A stretch of 41,972 nucleotides of DNA from a virus, in the IMG/VR virus record IMGVR_UViG_3300010160_000007, positions 1 to 41,972 of that record; one strand, written 5' to 3'. The translations under genes were made by a program, and so were the position numbers. The notes beneath the pieces are model-generated. The model did no database searches and had not been told where the DNA came from. It saw only the letters and a list, made by a program, of their open reading frames with translations. Below are positions 33,701-39,865 of the stretch, one piece after another (within the stretch, counting starts at the first letter, position 1; every line of letters starts with the position of its first letter).

Positions 33701-34464
33701 AGCGTAAGCGTATCACGGAACAACTTAGACAGGACATTGAACAACGATCTAAACTGCGTGAGACTGAGGATGCCGCCGCTATTGAGACTGCTTTAAACTC
33801 AGATACTGAACGACTAGATATAGCAGGACAAGTTAACCAAGCATTGACTGTCGATCCATCTGGACTGCCTGTTGCTATTCTTAATAGCCCATTAACTGTA
33901 ACCAGAGTTATTGGTGGTAAGCCACAAGTACTTCCCAAACCAAAGTTATATCAGCAAGGTGGCCCTGCCGTTAATAGCGCCAATGGTAATATAGCTGCGG
34001 CTCGTATGCTTGGCAGTCAAGCAACGGCTGAAGCAGTACCAACTGTTAACAGGTTCTATAACAATTCCGTCCAACAGACCATTGCTCTAAACAAAGCAAT
34101 TGGAAATGTATGGAAGACCGAACTTGGTAATCAACTGGTTGCTAAATATGAAGGTGTTGATCCACAAGGTAAGAAGATTTACAGATACCGCATCTATGGT
34201 GCTGGCAATGTAGAACTTTATAACACTTTGGATGTTAATGCCGCAATCAAGTCCCTGCGGATTAATGAGTACAGACTCCGCAACCCAGAGGCAAAGATAA
34301 GCCCAGAAGAGAAACAAGCAGAGAAAGTTCAAGGAGAACTAATGCGTATGAGTTCTGGTGATTCATTTATTACCAACCAATACATTAAATCCATAGATTA
34401 CTATAGGGATAAAGAAGCTGAAAAGAAATACCCTGTTTCCGATTTCGATAAATACAACCAATGA
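27778..34464 (+). CDS. Giant internal virion (ejection) protein, 2,228 aa
   Basis: This single gene uses 16% of the genome. It opens with a proline-rich segment, then a long helical body. It has coiled coils at about 1040-1115 and 1885-2000 (EVAKEQATYNAQIQELNRKQ), a Gly-rich linker near 1431-1447, and hydrophobic stretches near 690-780. A zincin-like HETFE (1167-1171) has Glu where the second His of HExxH belongs, and another HE is at 1249. The position after the 295- and 846-residue proteins matches T7 gp16, which crosses the cell wall with the DNA. No transglycosylase motif was found. Confidence 0.75.
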   Translation: MPPPGTNPVIPVQDTAPAVAVAPIDVYKLPYAHKDESGNVVGAAAQRPETLPGTPEYEVTKTGDLRRDYGWIFDRVTKISSTVGNSDAQSVLFPQGRTKTEGTAAAIGEGNARDVEDAAWRIIKYDAPASVHNAQIITSALVPISKTFYDEEVANGNRQAVPFGSKNDDLLAFIQEPNNGIPPDVAFELTKEIMSPSYYDTKKEFGTDLLGKVKRGLLSADGSYEAGRLALSQGDKAFDGLSPSERKRVWLDIVHYKKLEGENIGMGETVANALVGGADYVANFINGTVGMVDALNPQTAPEEYLAPSWRADPDRSMKADSTIKAALPIIQQKVDELIDYQRTGDIAGYTVALKRYTDPSDPSNTEFLTAMSNIVALRDAGAFKPGSHGEKLASGGEGILMSLKDFKNWAVDSVDPNSMGFIAQHELGSDNQVLSPLTTPLMVKFFGDAEKYWDAKTPIEIDNAIKQLTSSQKNISSNSDSIIYSGQNLAYNIMTGDNVPLTEANQKIMSAYGDKRLLNEMRASGDPITLAMGAAKLLTFSKALKAVEFAEISKRGQTIMTKAEELGARIKLTEQLATAEAKPLIDEVKAAFEKETGRKLTDPEALALVISDQVGGIKGVNQATTANLKRLVTEHVGTFGEDVAKQIADIAAEAQAHLDDVNKIAVEKGQISGRFIQMGGAGVAGTGKGIAGIGNYLEGGAAQKWTTKWAVRQVLNNQNPVVNWSIRSAAIGVPVAYSGWGNNDWSNAAYSALAPAGAVLAHMVIKPSMLIGAGKYLQETGAVIKRAGIVVQEGKMIAGSYSQAIENGIRLELAAINASTTRDAAAVANNNARRLSLNNQLGLVKKLRENGWDSAISAGYHVISKDFVQGGTTGAIFASWNDSNAAGQGFGVGAASSLLMRGLNRVSTGTSPETSAQLREQGIIAEVLAQDMHNTPEQSTRLREWLNGAKDNAEFTARADSYRKAWNASGGRLILGNSTEMASLTITSHLDPAQVQSIKERANAEHPGDPTAAAIKAENLMAEMTMSTQNKINLDAINSNISNNQSRIDASQSREGKLTSDIATEEANLQKGGKTTSSKLERLKNDLNNEKMAQEVLFHEKMQLAAQHTEAFRKVENPLVFRNGETRTTVDGGEARQVADGLFVLDGPSGRSIYINSENASRMTFSHETFEALLSDDAVAPIAKELTQTIWGGEGNGQRISDDARTAFFNSYMASLTPDRAKAYKAAMDLGLKHYKETGSTIGLNRFTHEALAWWMATIDMYGRPVGYGGANVSPKTIGTTGTGFTDIIRRNVLGERRFLDIFNSDQTMAQLNALFDPEVGYVPKRFAGNIVSNLQEAGMKFIKKSDGTAEGFFVNNRGEIVRDPVMSKLYESVLRMTGGKGSPRLNDLTARLSPEMKAEVFKVSGMSWLLGADGLPLPGLDPNVPIVKPGTGAAGGTGTGTPGGAAPTVTLVDVVTNNSRGIIEALQSVPEGQRGIRWSVDNTAKGSKTILWGKPTNAEIAAVQGLQDIPETIKNNMVQILTALQSTGDKPIFTGRYVNVFSRNKSTRTEGRSYVGPEFQFVSDRTFVPIGIETTTRYYNADGKVLSAAQFADLQSKRPAEAAAYTPKDGVNIKVFDIDAFNQNKTIARSEGLRIYDKDGNPTGYVKDIKGRDITAQVFNEIFRDDAELGSLANTWFQHYNEGGPIDPTRVETPGGAITEPSAKLLGNGDEVLGERRLTALRAMYGLTVRKGRVVVNPTNFTNQITRGLQFPIMNIDPSGLAAIQDTGGRSLITQEGVTRGSFNMAPASWNKVDAANITKLYGADFAKEYGVKVWSHPNLENTTITELTQPGKTKTYEIKVGGFDVKTSATTYEAAVIDANQQVKVHREELRTRQLADEIFRDEAKRREKIPGTLEYQQKQIELQRTEREKAVLAEVAKEQATYNAQIQELNRKQAKIEAQMERDAEAQRKKYSEDVAKAEAQNKQAVIELENERKRITEQLRQDIEQRSKLRETEDAAAIETALNSDTERLDIAGQVNQALTVDPSGLPVAILNSPLTVTRVIGGKPQVLPKPKLYQQGGPAVNSANGNIAAARMLGSQATAEAVPTVNRFYNNSVQQTIALNKAIGNVWKTELGNQLVAKYEGVDPQGKKIYRYRIYGAGNVELYNTLDVNAAIKSLRINEYRLRNPEAKISPEEKQAEKVQGELMRMSSGDSFITNQYIKSIDYYRDKEAEKKYPVSDFDKYNQ

Positions 34465-34868
34465 ACAAACTTATAATACTATCATTGCTCCTGCTTACTG
34501 GGTGCGTGTCTAACCCAGTTGAAGACTACTACGATCAGTATGAGATTATGGATGGACTCTCGTTATCGGAAGGTGGCGCTGATGCCACTATGGTAGCAAT
34601 GAAGAAGTCTAGTCTATTTGTATGGACTGCTACAGGTGCATTACTAGTTATCATTGGAAGCATTGCCTGTGCCTTCTCATCCATAAGGGTTGGCATACCT
34701 ATCGTACTAGCAGGGGCATTTGCTGGATGCTTGCCCTATGTGCTAGAGTCTGAGTATTTTTCTTGGGTCGCTGGATCAACACTATTGGCTTTTGCCTCTC
34801 TGGCAATTTGGTGGTTATACGACAAAATCCGAGACAATGTAAACAATGGCAACTCCGACCCCAAATAG
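34461..34868 (+). CDS. Lipoprotein with three membrane segments, 135 aa
   Basis: Residues 1-15 are a signal peptide with lipobox LLTGC. The mature part has a short acidic tract and then three hydrophobic spans (about 51-74, 77-96 and 99-120). It overlaps the giant protein's stop as ATGA and the next gene by 23 bp. Place and features suggest a lysis role such as a spanin-like or holin-associated protein, although true outer-membrane spanins lack such spans. Confidence 0.65.
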   Translation: MNKLIILSLLLLTGCVSNPVEDYYDQYEIMDGLSLSEGGADATMVAMKKSSLFVWTATGALLVIIGSIACAFSSIRVGIPIVLAGAFAGCLPYVLESEYFSWVAGSTLLAFASLAIWWLYDKIRDNVNNGNSDPK

Positions 34869-35193
34869 TGAAGACTACTCAAGTCTGTTAAAGGACGGCA
34901 TCATTGCCGCGGCTCTAGGGGCTGCTGGAATGGTAAGCCGTATCCTGCTATCCCCCGATAAGCTTACAGTCGGGTGGATCGCCAGACGCTTACTTGCCTC
35001 TGGACTAGTGTCTATCTTTGCTGGGTTTGCCCTACAAGACCACATTACCAGTCTGTCCTTACGCTATGCCTGTATCGGCTTGTGTGGGGCTGCAGCGCCC
35101 GAATTATTAGACGCAGGGATTGCCTGGGCTAAGAACAAGGCAAACGCTGAAGTAAAGAAAGTTAAGCCAAATGAAAAACGGAAAAGAAAATAA
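34846..35193 (+). CDS. Putative holin (Phage_holin_2_3/LydA-like)
   Basis: The 115-residue protein has two to three membrane segments: DGIIAAALGAAGMVSRILL, RRLLASGLVSIFAGFAL and YACIGLCGAAAPELLDAGIA. A strongly basic tail (KVKPNEKRKRK) follows. The arrangement, including GWIARRLLAS and the AAPELLD turn, matches small phage holins, which open the inner membrane at the time of lysis. It overlaps both neighbours, marking a lysis cassette. Confidence 0.75.
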   Translation: MATPTPNSEDYSSLLKDGIIAAALGAAGMVSRILLSPDKLTVGWIARRLLASGLVSIFAGFALQDHITSLSLRYACIGLCGAAAPELLDAGIAWAKNKANAEVKKVKPNEKRKRK

Positions 35194-35479
35194 CCTTCTT
35201 TGGGCAGTCGGATTTATACTATTGATCTCCTGTGGGTGTGCCTTGTTTACAGTCATAACGATTGAGGATACGCTCTATGCCTTGAGTCATTCAAACTCTA
35301 TGGCTATGATAATCGTGGATGGCGGTAAGAGTTTTGTGTCAGATGACGGCACGACAGGAGAACAGTTAACAAGTTCAAAGAATACCCTGCAAGCAACTCT
35401 TGAGGTTTCCTATGCTATCATTGCCGCCTGTGCCATTATGGGTGTCGGTCTTATTACCAGGGTTGTAAAGAGACTGTGA
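35171..35479 (+). CDS. Two-span membrane protein, probable lysis accessory, 102 aa
   Basis: Hydrophobic segments at about 8-30 (LLWAVGFILLISCGCALFTV) and 78-97 (VSYAIIAACAIMGVGLITRV) flank a polar, probably exported loop of about 45 residues. It overlaps the holin gene by 23 bp. A second holin, antiholin or spanin subunit are all possible. It is the last rightward gene. Confidence 0.6.
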   Translation: MKNGKENNLLWAVGFILLISCGCALFTVITIEDTLYALSHSNSMAMIIVDGGKSFVSDDGTTGEQLTSSKNTLQATLEVSYAIIAACAIMGVGLITRVVKRL

Positions 35480-35585
35480 AACAATTTTAAGTTTGTGGTT
35501 ATAATTACATCCTATTGTTTATAACAAGTGCTGGGTGTGGTTGAAACATATGTGTGATGTTTATCATAAGGGACACCCAAGCATT

Positions 35586-35617
35586 AGAGCAATCCGTTCC
35601 AACCAGCGGATTGTTCG
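35586..35617. terminator. Possible bidirectional terminator between converging units
   Basis: In the 139-bp gap 35480-35618, CAATCCG (35590-35596) and CGGATTG (35607-35613) form a 7-bp stem with a 10-base loop. A longer-range pair TGCT-GGGTGT / ACACCCAAGCA lies just before. T runs are weak on both strands, so efficiency is uncertain. Confidence 0.45.
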
Positions 35618-35618
35618 C

Positions 35619-35903
35619 CTATAGTTTAATCCCAAGATCCTTAAGTACTGACGGCTTGATCTTATAGAATCCAATCTTCTTCATAGCACCATTATGATGC
35701 CGCTTTAACTGAATGCACTCAATGCTATTAGTTAATTTAAGTTTCTGTATTAACACAATAAACATCTTGGTCGTGCAGCCAAATTTCTTGTAGTAAAATT
35801 CTTTGTCGTAAAACCCTTTAGGAATATCTTGTTCCTTTGAGTTCCTGTTAACATACGACACTATAGCTTTAAGAATGCTATTTCCTTTTATGCGTTTGTT
35901 CAT
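35619..35903 (-). CDS. Hypothetical basic protein, 94 aa
   Basis: A small basic protein (MNKRIKGNSILKAIVSYVNR; FYKIKPSVLKDLGIKL at the end). It may be a compact winged-helix or DNA-binding protein but no motif is decisive. Its start overlaps the end of the next upstream gene (in transcription order) as ATGA. Last gene of the leftward unit. Confidence 0.6.
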   Translation of the reverse strand: MNKRIKGNSILKAIVSYVNRNSKEQDIPKGFYDKEFYYKKFGCTTKMFIVLIQKLKLTNSIECIQLKRHHNGAMKKIGFYKIKPSVLKDLGIKL

Positions 35904-36133
35904 AGTTTAGGAAATTTTGGAAGTGGAATCCAATGGGTTGGCTCAACCATTTCATCGGTAACTGATGATCGCATAGACCACCAACCTTCGTCCTCTATTC
36001 CTTGACCATAATCGATTGCGTCTTTTTTAGACATATACCACAACAGTCTAACAGATTCAATGCCTCCATTAGTAAATAGACCAATAATTTCTCTGTCCCT
36101 TGGTGCAGTCTCAATCGGTTGCCATTCGTTCAT
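35900..36133 (-). CDS. DUF551-like protein, 77 aa
   Basis: The protein has the DUF551 frame: N-terminal EWQPIETAPRDREIIGLF (residues 3-20), a WWSMRS in the middle, and C-terminal THWIPLPKFP. DUF551 members are common small phage and prophage proteins of unknown function. It overlaps both neighbours by 4 bp, so it is part of a tightly coupled string of small genes. Confidence 0.8.
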   Translation of the reverse strand: MNEWQPIETAPRDREIIGLFTNGGIESVRLLWYMSKKDAIDYGQGIEDEGWWSMRSSVTDEMVEPTHWIPLPKFPKL

Positions 36134-36321
36134 TTTCTTTTCCTTTCATTGGAATAGTCTTTGATGTATAAGGAACATTTACCCTTGTCGGAAAGTTTAG
36201 GGGTTACCCATTCTTGAAACAGATCGTCCTGCTTCTTATTGTAGCGCAAGCAATCGTTCTTGTTAATGCACAGGTCACCTTCAATAAACCCATCACACTT
36301 TGCTTGAGTCTGTTCGTACAT
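36130..36321 (-). CDS. Hypothetical Cys-rich protein, 63 aa
   Basis: Four cysteines (about residues 9, 18, 24 and 49) with DLCINKNDCLRYNKKQDD suggest a small metal- or disulfide-stabilised protein. It ends in a basic tail, NERKRK. It resembles small phage early proteins of unknown role. Overlaps its neighbours by 4 and 29 bp. Confidence 0.6.
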   Translation of the reverse strand: MYEQTQAKCDGFIEGDLCINKNDCLRYNKKQDDLFQEWVTPKLSDKGKCSLYIKDYSNERKRK

Positions 36322-36496
36322 AGTATTTGATTAGTGGTTTAGATGGATCACGCAAACGAATACCAAGTTCCCTAGCCGCTGATTTAATACTTTGAATGGG
36401 AATGCCTGTACCAAAGTGAATCTCTCCACAGGTCATCCCTACCGCCTGGCATACAGACACAATATGTTTAACAGAACCCCAGGGCCGGCGGCTCAT
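36293..36496 (-). CDS. Small HTH-like protein, 67 aa
   Basis: The middle (CGEIHFGTGIPIQSIKSAAR, residues 23-42) has the helix-turn-helix spacing of small phage regulators, followed by a basic segment. It may belong with the tandem-HTH proteins at 37731 and 39275. Translationally coupled to its neighbours by overlaps. Confidence 0.55.
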   Translation of the reverse strand: MSRRPWGSVKHIVSVCQAVGMTCGEIHFGTGIPIQSIKSAARELGIRLRDPSKPLIKYYVRTDSSKV

Positions 36497-36666
36497 TTAT
36501 CTCCGTACCACTTCTGGTACTTCTCATTGAAAGCTTTTAACTTATCTGTAATCTCGTCATCTGGGCATTCACAAAACATTATTTTTTGCCAAAGGCGAGT
36601 AGTGTTAACTACATCATATAATTCTTTTGCGGCTTTGATTATATCTTCCTTTTCTTGGTTGATCAT
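36493..36666 (-). CDS. Hypothetical helical protein, 57 aa
   Basis: I use the ATG at 36664-36666, which forms an ATGA overlap with the stop of the PP-loop gene, rather than a GTG three codons upstream. The protein is helical and charged (EDIIKAAKELYDVVNTTRLW), with FCECPDDE in the middle. Function unknown. Confidence 0.6.
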   Translation of the reverse strand: MINQEKEDIIKAAKELYDVVNTTRLWQKIMFCECPDDEITDKLKAFNEKYQKWYGDK

Positions 36667-37556
36667 AAGCCACACATCCCTTCACATTCAGATTCAAAAT
36701 CAAAGTCTAAATCCTGTACCTTAGATTTCTTCTTTTTCTTTTCGTCAATCAAACCTTGAAAATCCAACTCTTCTAATGGCTTACATTTTCTGTGCAGGAA
36801 TAACCCCATCTCCATACCGCCTGGATGCTGGTTGTTTAGGTCTCTGATGGTTCTGTCAAACTCTACTGCCTTTTGAAAGTGAACTGGATCTTCAGTCTTT
36901 AATTTAATCCATTCTTCATTGGAATGAAATGGGCAATAGTAACAAGCAGATCGGGGTGGTTCTGGGTATCCGTTTTCAAGCATCCACTTTAAGCAATCCT
37001 CTCTGTGCATTTTCTTTTCAATCAATGGCCATCTGTTTTGCGCCCATTTGTTTGGTGATGCTTTCATACGCTGCATCTCATCATAGGATATCCCAATCCA
37101 TTGTGTGATTGTGATTTCTTTTTGTCCGTGTCTAATACCACACAACTCTTTAATCTTTTTAAAGATTGGTTTAATCTTAAAGTCTGCGGTGCAGGATCTA
37201 CCAATTGCAGGAACTACAGACCCATCGGCTTTCTTTCCAAACATAGGTATGAGTCTGCGTACATAACTTATTCCATTGCCGTATTTACTTTTGGTTTTAA
37301 TTCTTACCTTTAGTGATTCGTCTGTTAGGTTTCCTTTAGTAACTCGATATACAGGAAATGGAAGTTGAGTCTCCAACCAATCAAGCCATTTATATACTGA
37401 CTCTGGTTCTGCTTGGGTATCTGCAAATATGGCAAAGTCTGGCATAGGATCAATCTGTCCTTTGGCCGCCATCAAAGCCAAACAAGATGACTGAACTCCA
37501 GCGCCCAGCGAAAGAACATTATATTTTGTTTGTTGTGGTGGTTCAAAAAAACTCAT
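36663..37556 (-). CDS. Phage PP-loop protein, PAPS-reductase-like ('GAGVQS' type)
   Basis: The 297-residue protein carries SLGAGVQSS (16-24), a variant PP-loop, and ADTQAEPESVYKWLDW (45-60). RSCTADFKIKPI (120-131) and CYYCPFHSNEEW (205-216) follow. These are hallmarks of a large phage-borne branch annotated as PAPS-reductase family, with unproven substrate. The Cys sets may bind a metal or Fe-S cluster. It is distinct from the SGGKDS protein at 24427. Its ATG overlaps its upstream neighbour's stop by 4 bp. A Lys-rich stretch and acidic tail end the protein. Confidence 0.85.
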   Translation of the reverse strand: MSFFEPPQQTKYNVLSLGAGVQSSCLALMAAKGQIDPMPDFAIFADTQAEPESVYKWLDWLETQLPFPVYRVTKGNLTDESLKVRIKTKSKYGNGISYVRRLIPMFGKKADGSVVPAIGRSCTADFKIKPIFKKIKELCGIRHGQKEITITQWIGISYDEMQRMKASPNKWAQNRWPLIEKKMHREDCLKWMLENGYPEPPRSACYYCPFHSNEEWIKLKTEDPVHFQKAVEFDRTIRDLNNQHPGGMEMGLFLHRKCKPLEELDFQGLIDEKKKKKSKVQDLDFDFESECEGMCGL

Positions 37557-37744
37557 TGTTGTTTTTCTTTAAGTTGTTTCCGTACCTTATGCAATTCTTC
37601 TAATGCCGATAACCATCTGTTATGGTCTGTGTTTGCTTCAATGGTCATATAGTTCAATTGATGTTCAAGTCGTTCAATCTTTTGATGAAGCTCGACCCAC
37701 TTATCTTCATACACCCACATCTGCTTACGCTTATGAGTTTCCAT
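37553..37744 (-). CDS. Small coiled-coil protein, 63 aa
   Basis: Residues 12-60 form a continuous heptad-like helix (WVELHQKIERLEHQLNYMTI; HKVRKQLKEKQQ). It probably oligomerises or pairs with a neighbour's product. It overlaps the genes on both sides by 4 and 14 bp. No family is recognised. Confidence 0.55.
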   Translation of the reverse strand: METHKRKQMWVYEDKWVELHQKIERLEHQLNYMTIEANTDHNRWLSALEELHKVRKQLKEKQQ

Positions 37745-38174
37745 TTAGTTTTTTTATATATCGTTGAATCGTTAAATTAGATATTTTATATTCGGCACAC
37801 GCTTTGGTCTGACACCATCCGTGGTTCTTCATCTTATCGTATGCCTGTTCGCATAATGCTTTAACTTCAGCCCTTGGTCTATGATGTACTATTGTTCCTG
37901 TTTGATCCACCTTGCCACGCTTAAGTGGTATTAAATTATTATCTCTTATCCAAGATCGCAGACGATCTACATTTATATTAAACTCTTGGCAGACTTCCTT
38001 TGCGGTCTTCTTGTTATTCTGACCCCACAGGTAAGCGTGTTCATTTAACTTGCGACCCTTCAGATTAATTACCTTCTTTGCTTTCGGAAGTTTTTCAACA
38101 ATAGGTTTACTAATTTTATTCGCAATAGTATGGTATTCAGAGAACCAGGTCTCTGCTAGATCATATATGTTCAT
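37731..38174 (-). CDS. Tandem-HTH protein, 147 aa
   Basis: Two helix-turn-helix segments are visible. KKTAKEVCQEFNINVDRLRS covers about residues 55-74, and CQTKACAEYKISNLTIQRYI about 121-140. The inter-domain region is basic with HHRPRAEV. The same plan is seen at 39275-39718, although the sequences differ. Likely a DNA-binding regulator of phage or host genes; no named family is certain. Confidence 0.65.
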   Translation of the reverse strand: MNIYDLAETWFSEYHTIANKISKPIVEKLPKAKKVINLKGRKLNEHAYLWGQNNKKTAKEVCQEFNINVDRLRSWIRDNNLIPLKRGKVDQTGTIVHHRPRAEVKALCEQAYDKMKNHGWCQTKACAEYKISNLTIQRYIKKLNGNS

Positions 38175-38370
38175 TTTTGTTTTTTATATCAAAGGTTGGA
38201 TTTTCTAAGACTGTGAACTGGTCAGAACGAAAATGCCGTATGCGACCATCACATTCAAGAACAATAGCAAAAATATCATTGGAGAAAGTTCCTCCGCTTT
38301 GGACATATAATATAGTGCCACCCCCAAGTTCAGTAAGCACAGGAATAGGGTTACGAAACTCATAGATCAT
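38161..38370 (-). CDS. Hypothetical beta protein, 69 aa
   Basis: A short beta-rich protein (TELGGGTILYVQSGGTFSND; IFAIVLECDGRIRHFRSDQF) that could be an SH3-like or OB-like small fold. The ATG makes an ATGA overlap with the preceding gene's stop (38367-38370). Function unknown. Confidence 0.6.
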   Translation of the reverse strand: MIYEFRNPIPVLTELGGGTILYVQSGGTFSNDIFAIVLECDGRIRHFRSDQFTVLENPTFDIKNKNEHI

Positions 38371-38534
38371 TGAGGGATTTCTATTTTAAGGGATTCAAAA
38401 AACTCTTCCGTTTTACCAGCGGCTTGTTTCTTGTATTCCATATATACATTAAGTATACTGGCTAGTTCGTCTGGGGTAATGCATAGCGCAAGAGCTGCTG
38501 CACGTAGTGAGTTTGATTTAGGATCGTAGGTCAT
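38367..38534 (-). CDS. Hypothetical protein, 55 aa
   Basis: The frame starts MTYDPKSNSLRAAALALCIT and is helical with an acidic end (EEFFESLKIEIPQ). It fits the 6-bp gap after the phosphoesterase stop (38541) and overlaps the next gene as ATGA, so it is well supported by position. Function unknown. Confidence 0.55.
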   Translation of the reverse strand: MTYDPKSNSLRAAALALCITPDELASILNVYMEYKKQAAGKTEEFFESLKIEIPQ

Positions 38535-38540
38535 AAGATG

Positions 38541-39275
38541 TTATGCTGGGAGATACCAGCCCTTGCCAAAACGATGGGCTTGTTTACCGATGTAGTCAGA
38601 CCCATCAACTTTGTAATACATAAAGCCATTCTGCCAGCGCAGGGTACTGCTATGTCGCATAGCATATTCAGCAAGAGATATATCCATAGCACATCCACAG
38701 AGCCAACTTGCACCACCATCAAATGCCTCGTTGTTAAGTTGCTCAAGTCTATGTAGATGACCCATAGTGAAGCCACCGCCTGGTGTGCCAAATGTTCGTG
38801 CGTCTTTGAGTAATGCATTCTGTCCGTGAGAAAATCCGTGTATGAAAGTCAGAGGCCCTAGCACAATGCGACCTTCTTTAACTGTATACTTTTTGATAAC
38901 CTTGCATCCAACCTTGCGCAAAGTTTGCATCATCTTGTCTTGGATCTCCTGCATATCTTCTTTGTCTTTGATCGAATCTGTGTTGTGCAGGATTTGACGG
39001 ATGCGGTCATCGTGGTTACCCATTAAAAAATGAGTGGGGCGATACTGCTCAATCCATTTTATTCCCGACAAAAAATCTAATTCCAGACCCTCTTTTGCTT
39101 CAGCAGATGATTTGTCCACACCCTTTCTTGCCCAACGGAAATCCCAATTGTCCCCTAAATGGACACGATAGATTGGCTTAACTCGTTTAACAAACGATAG
39201 GATTTCATTCAGCGTATCGTGACAAGCCAAGTCTCCGTGGTTATCACCCATAGCCACTACATCAAATTTATTCAT
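38541..39275 (-). CDS. Metallophosphoesterase (calcineurin-like)
   Basis: The 244-residue enzyme has the five blocks of the family: GDNHGD (10-15), GDNWD (41-45), GNHDDR (86-91), HGFSHG (146-151) and MGHLHR (171-176). Together they bind two metal ions and hydrolyse phosphodiesters or phosphomonoesters. The ATG at 39273-39275 gives a TAATG overlap with the preceding HTH gene; an upstream start at 39323 would overlap it by 49 bp. Phage members may degrade nucleotide signals or act in DNA repair; the substrate is unknown. Confidence 0.88.
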   Translation of the reverse strand: MNKFDVVAMGDNHGDLACHDTLNEILSFVKRVKPIYRVHLGDNWDFRWARKGVDKSSAEAKEGLELDFLSGIKWIEQYRPTHFLMGNHDDRIRQILHNTDSIKDKEDMQEIQDKMMQTLRKVGCKVIKKYTVKEGRIVLGPLTFIHGFSHGQNALLKDARTFGTPGGGFTMGHLHRLEQLNNEAFDGGASWLCGCAMDISLAEYAMRHSSTLRWQNGFMYYKVDGSDYIGKQAHRFGKGWYLPA

Positions 39276-39718
39276 TAGATTCCTGTTACTCGTATTGGAG
39301 TTGGCAGATCGTAGCGCAAGCAATAGTAGTATAAATTCCTGCGTGAAACACCAATGGTTCTACACGCTTCACTAACCCCTACCTGTAGTGCAAGTTCATA
39401 TGCAGCTCTGGCTTTAAGACCAAATGTAATCTTATGAAACTGCTTCTTCTGAACAATCTCTTTTGCTTGCTTGGTTAAACTATCCTTAGACCAAACAAGA
39501 TCCAGGTTGTTGTCCTTTGCAAAGGAAATAATTTCCTTGATTGCAACGTTCCAAGACTTGGATGCCGCAGCCAAAGAACATTTAGTCTTAGTAATCATCT
39601 CGTATGCTCGTTCAACCTTAAGTTTCTTATTAGGAGTCTTAACAGGTTTGGGTTCTTCCTTTGGTTGCATTTCTGCCATTAACCTACGAACTGTTTCTGG
39701 ATCAAGAATCTTGTTCAT
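39275..39718 (-). CDS. Tandem-HTH protein, 147 aa
   Basis: Residues 47-66 (CSLAAASKSWNVAIKEIISF) and 113-132 (VSEACRTIGVSRRNLYYYCL) are two homeodomain-like helix-turn-helix segments, joined by a basic linker. Its length and architecture equal those of the protein at 37731, which suggests two related regulators. The stop is coupled to the phosphoesterase start. Confidence 0.65.
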   Translation of the reverse strand: MNKILDPETVRRLMAEMQPKEEPKPVKTPNKKLKVERAYEMITKTKCSLAAASKSWNVAIKEIISFAKDNNLDLVWSKDSLTKQAKEIVQKKQFHKITFGLKARAAYELALQVGVSEACRTIGVSRRNLYYYCLRYDLPTPIRVTGI

Positions 39719-39863
39719 TGTCTAGTAGGCGCTTGCCGTAGTTAAGGATGTCAACGATTTCATCGTCAGTAAGTCGCACAAAGATAACATCGATGTGTTG
39801 TTTAGAACCAGTCTTCTCATCAAGAATTTCTGGCTCATCATCATAATCATTATGTTTAAGCAT
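39702..39863 (-). CDS. Hypothetical acidic protein, 53 aa
   Basis: The frame begins MLKHNDYDDEPEILDEKTGS and continues with HIDVIFVRLTDDEIVDILNY. It overlaps the tandem-HTH gene start by 17 bp and begins 3 bp after the end of the annealing-protein gene. Small and acidic; function unknown. Confidence 0.55.
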   Translation of the reverse strand: MLKHNDYDDEPEILDEKTGSKQHIDVIFVRLTDDEIVDILNYGKRLLDNEQDS

Positions 39864-39865
39864 AA

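Noticed and set aside
33238-33938. Long minus-strand frames (168 and 155 codons) under the giant protein
   Set aside because: They lie in the coiled-coil coding part, are Leu/Cys/Ser-rich shadows of Lys/Glu/Ala codons and lack any start context.
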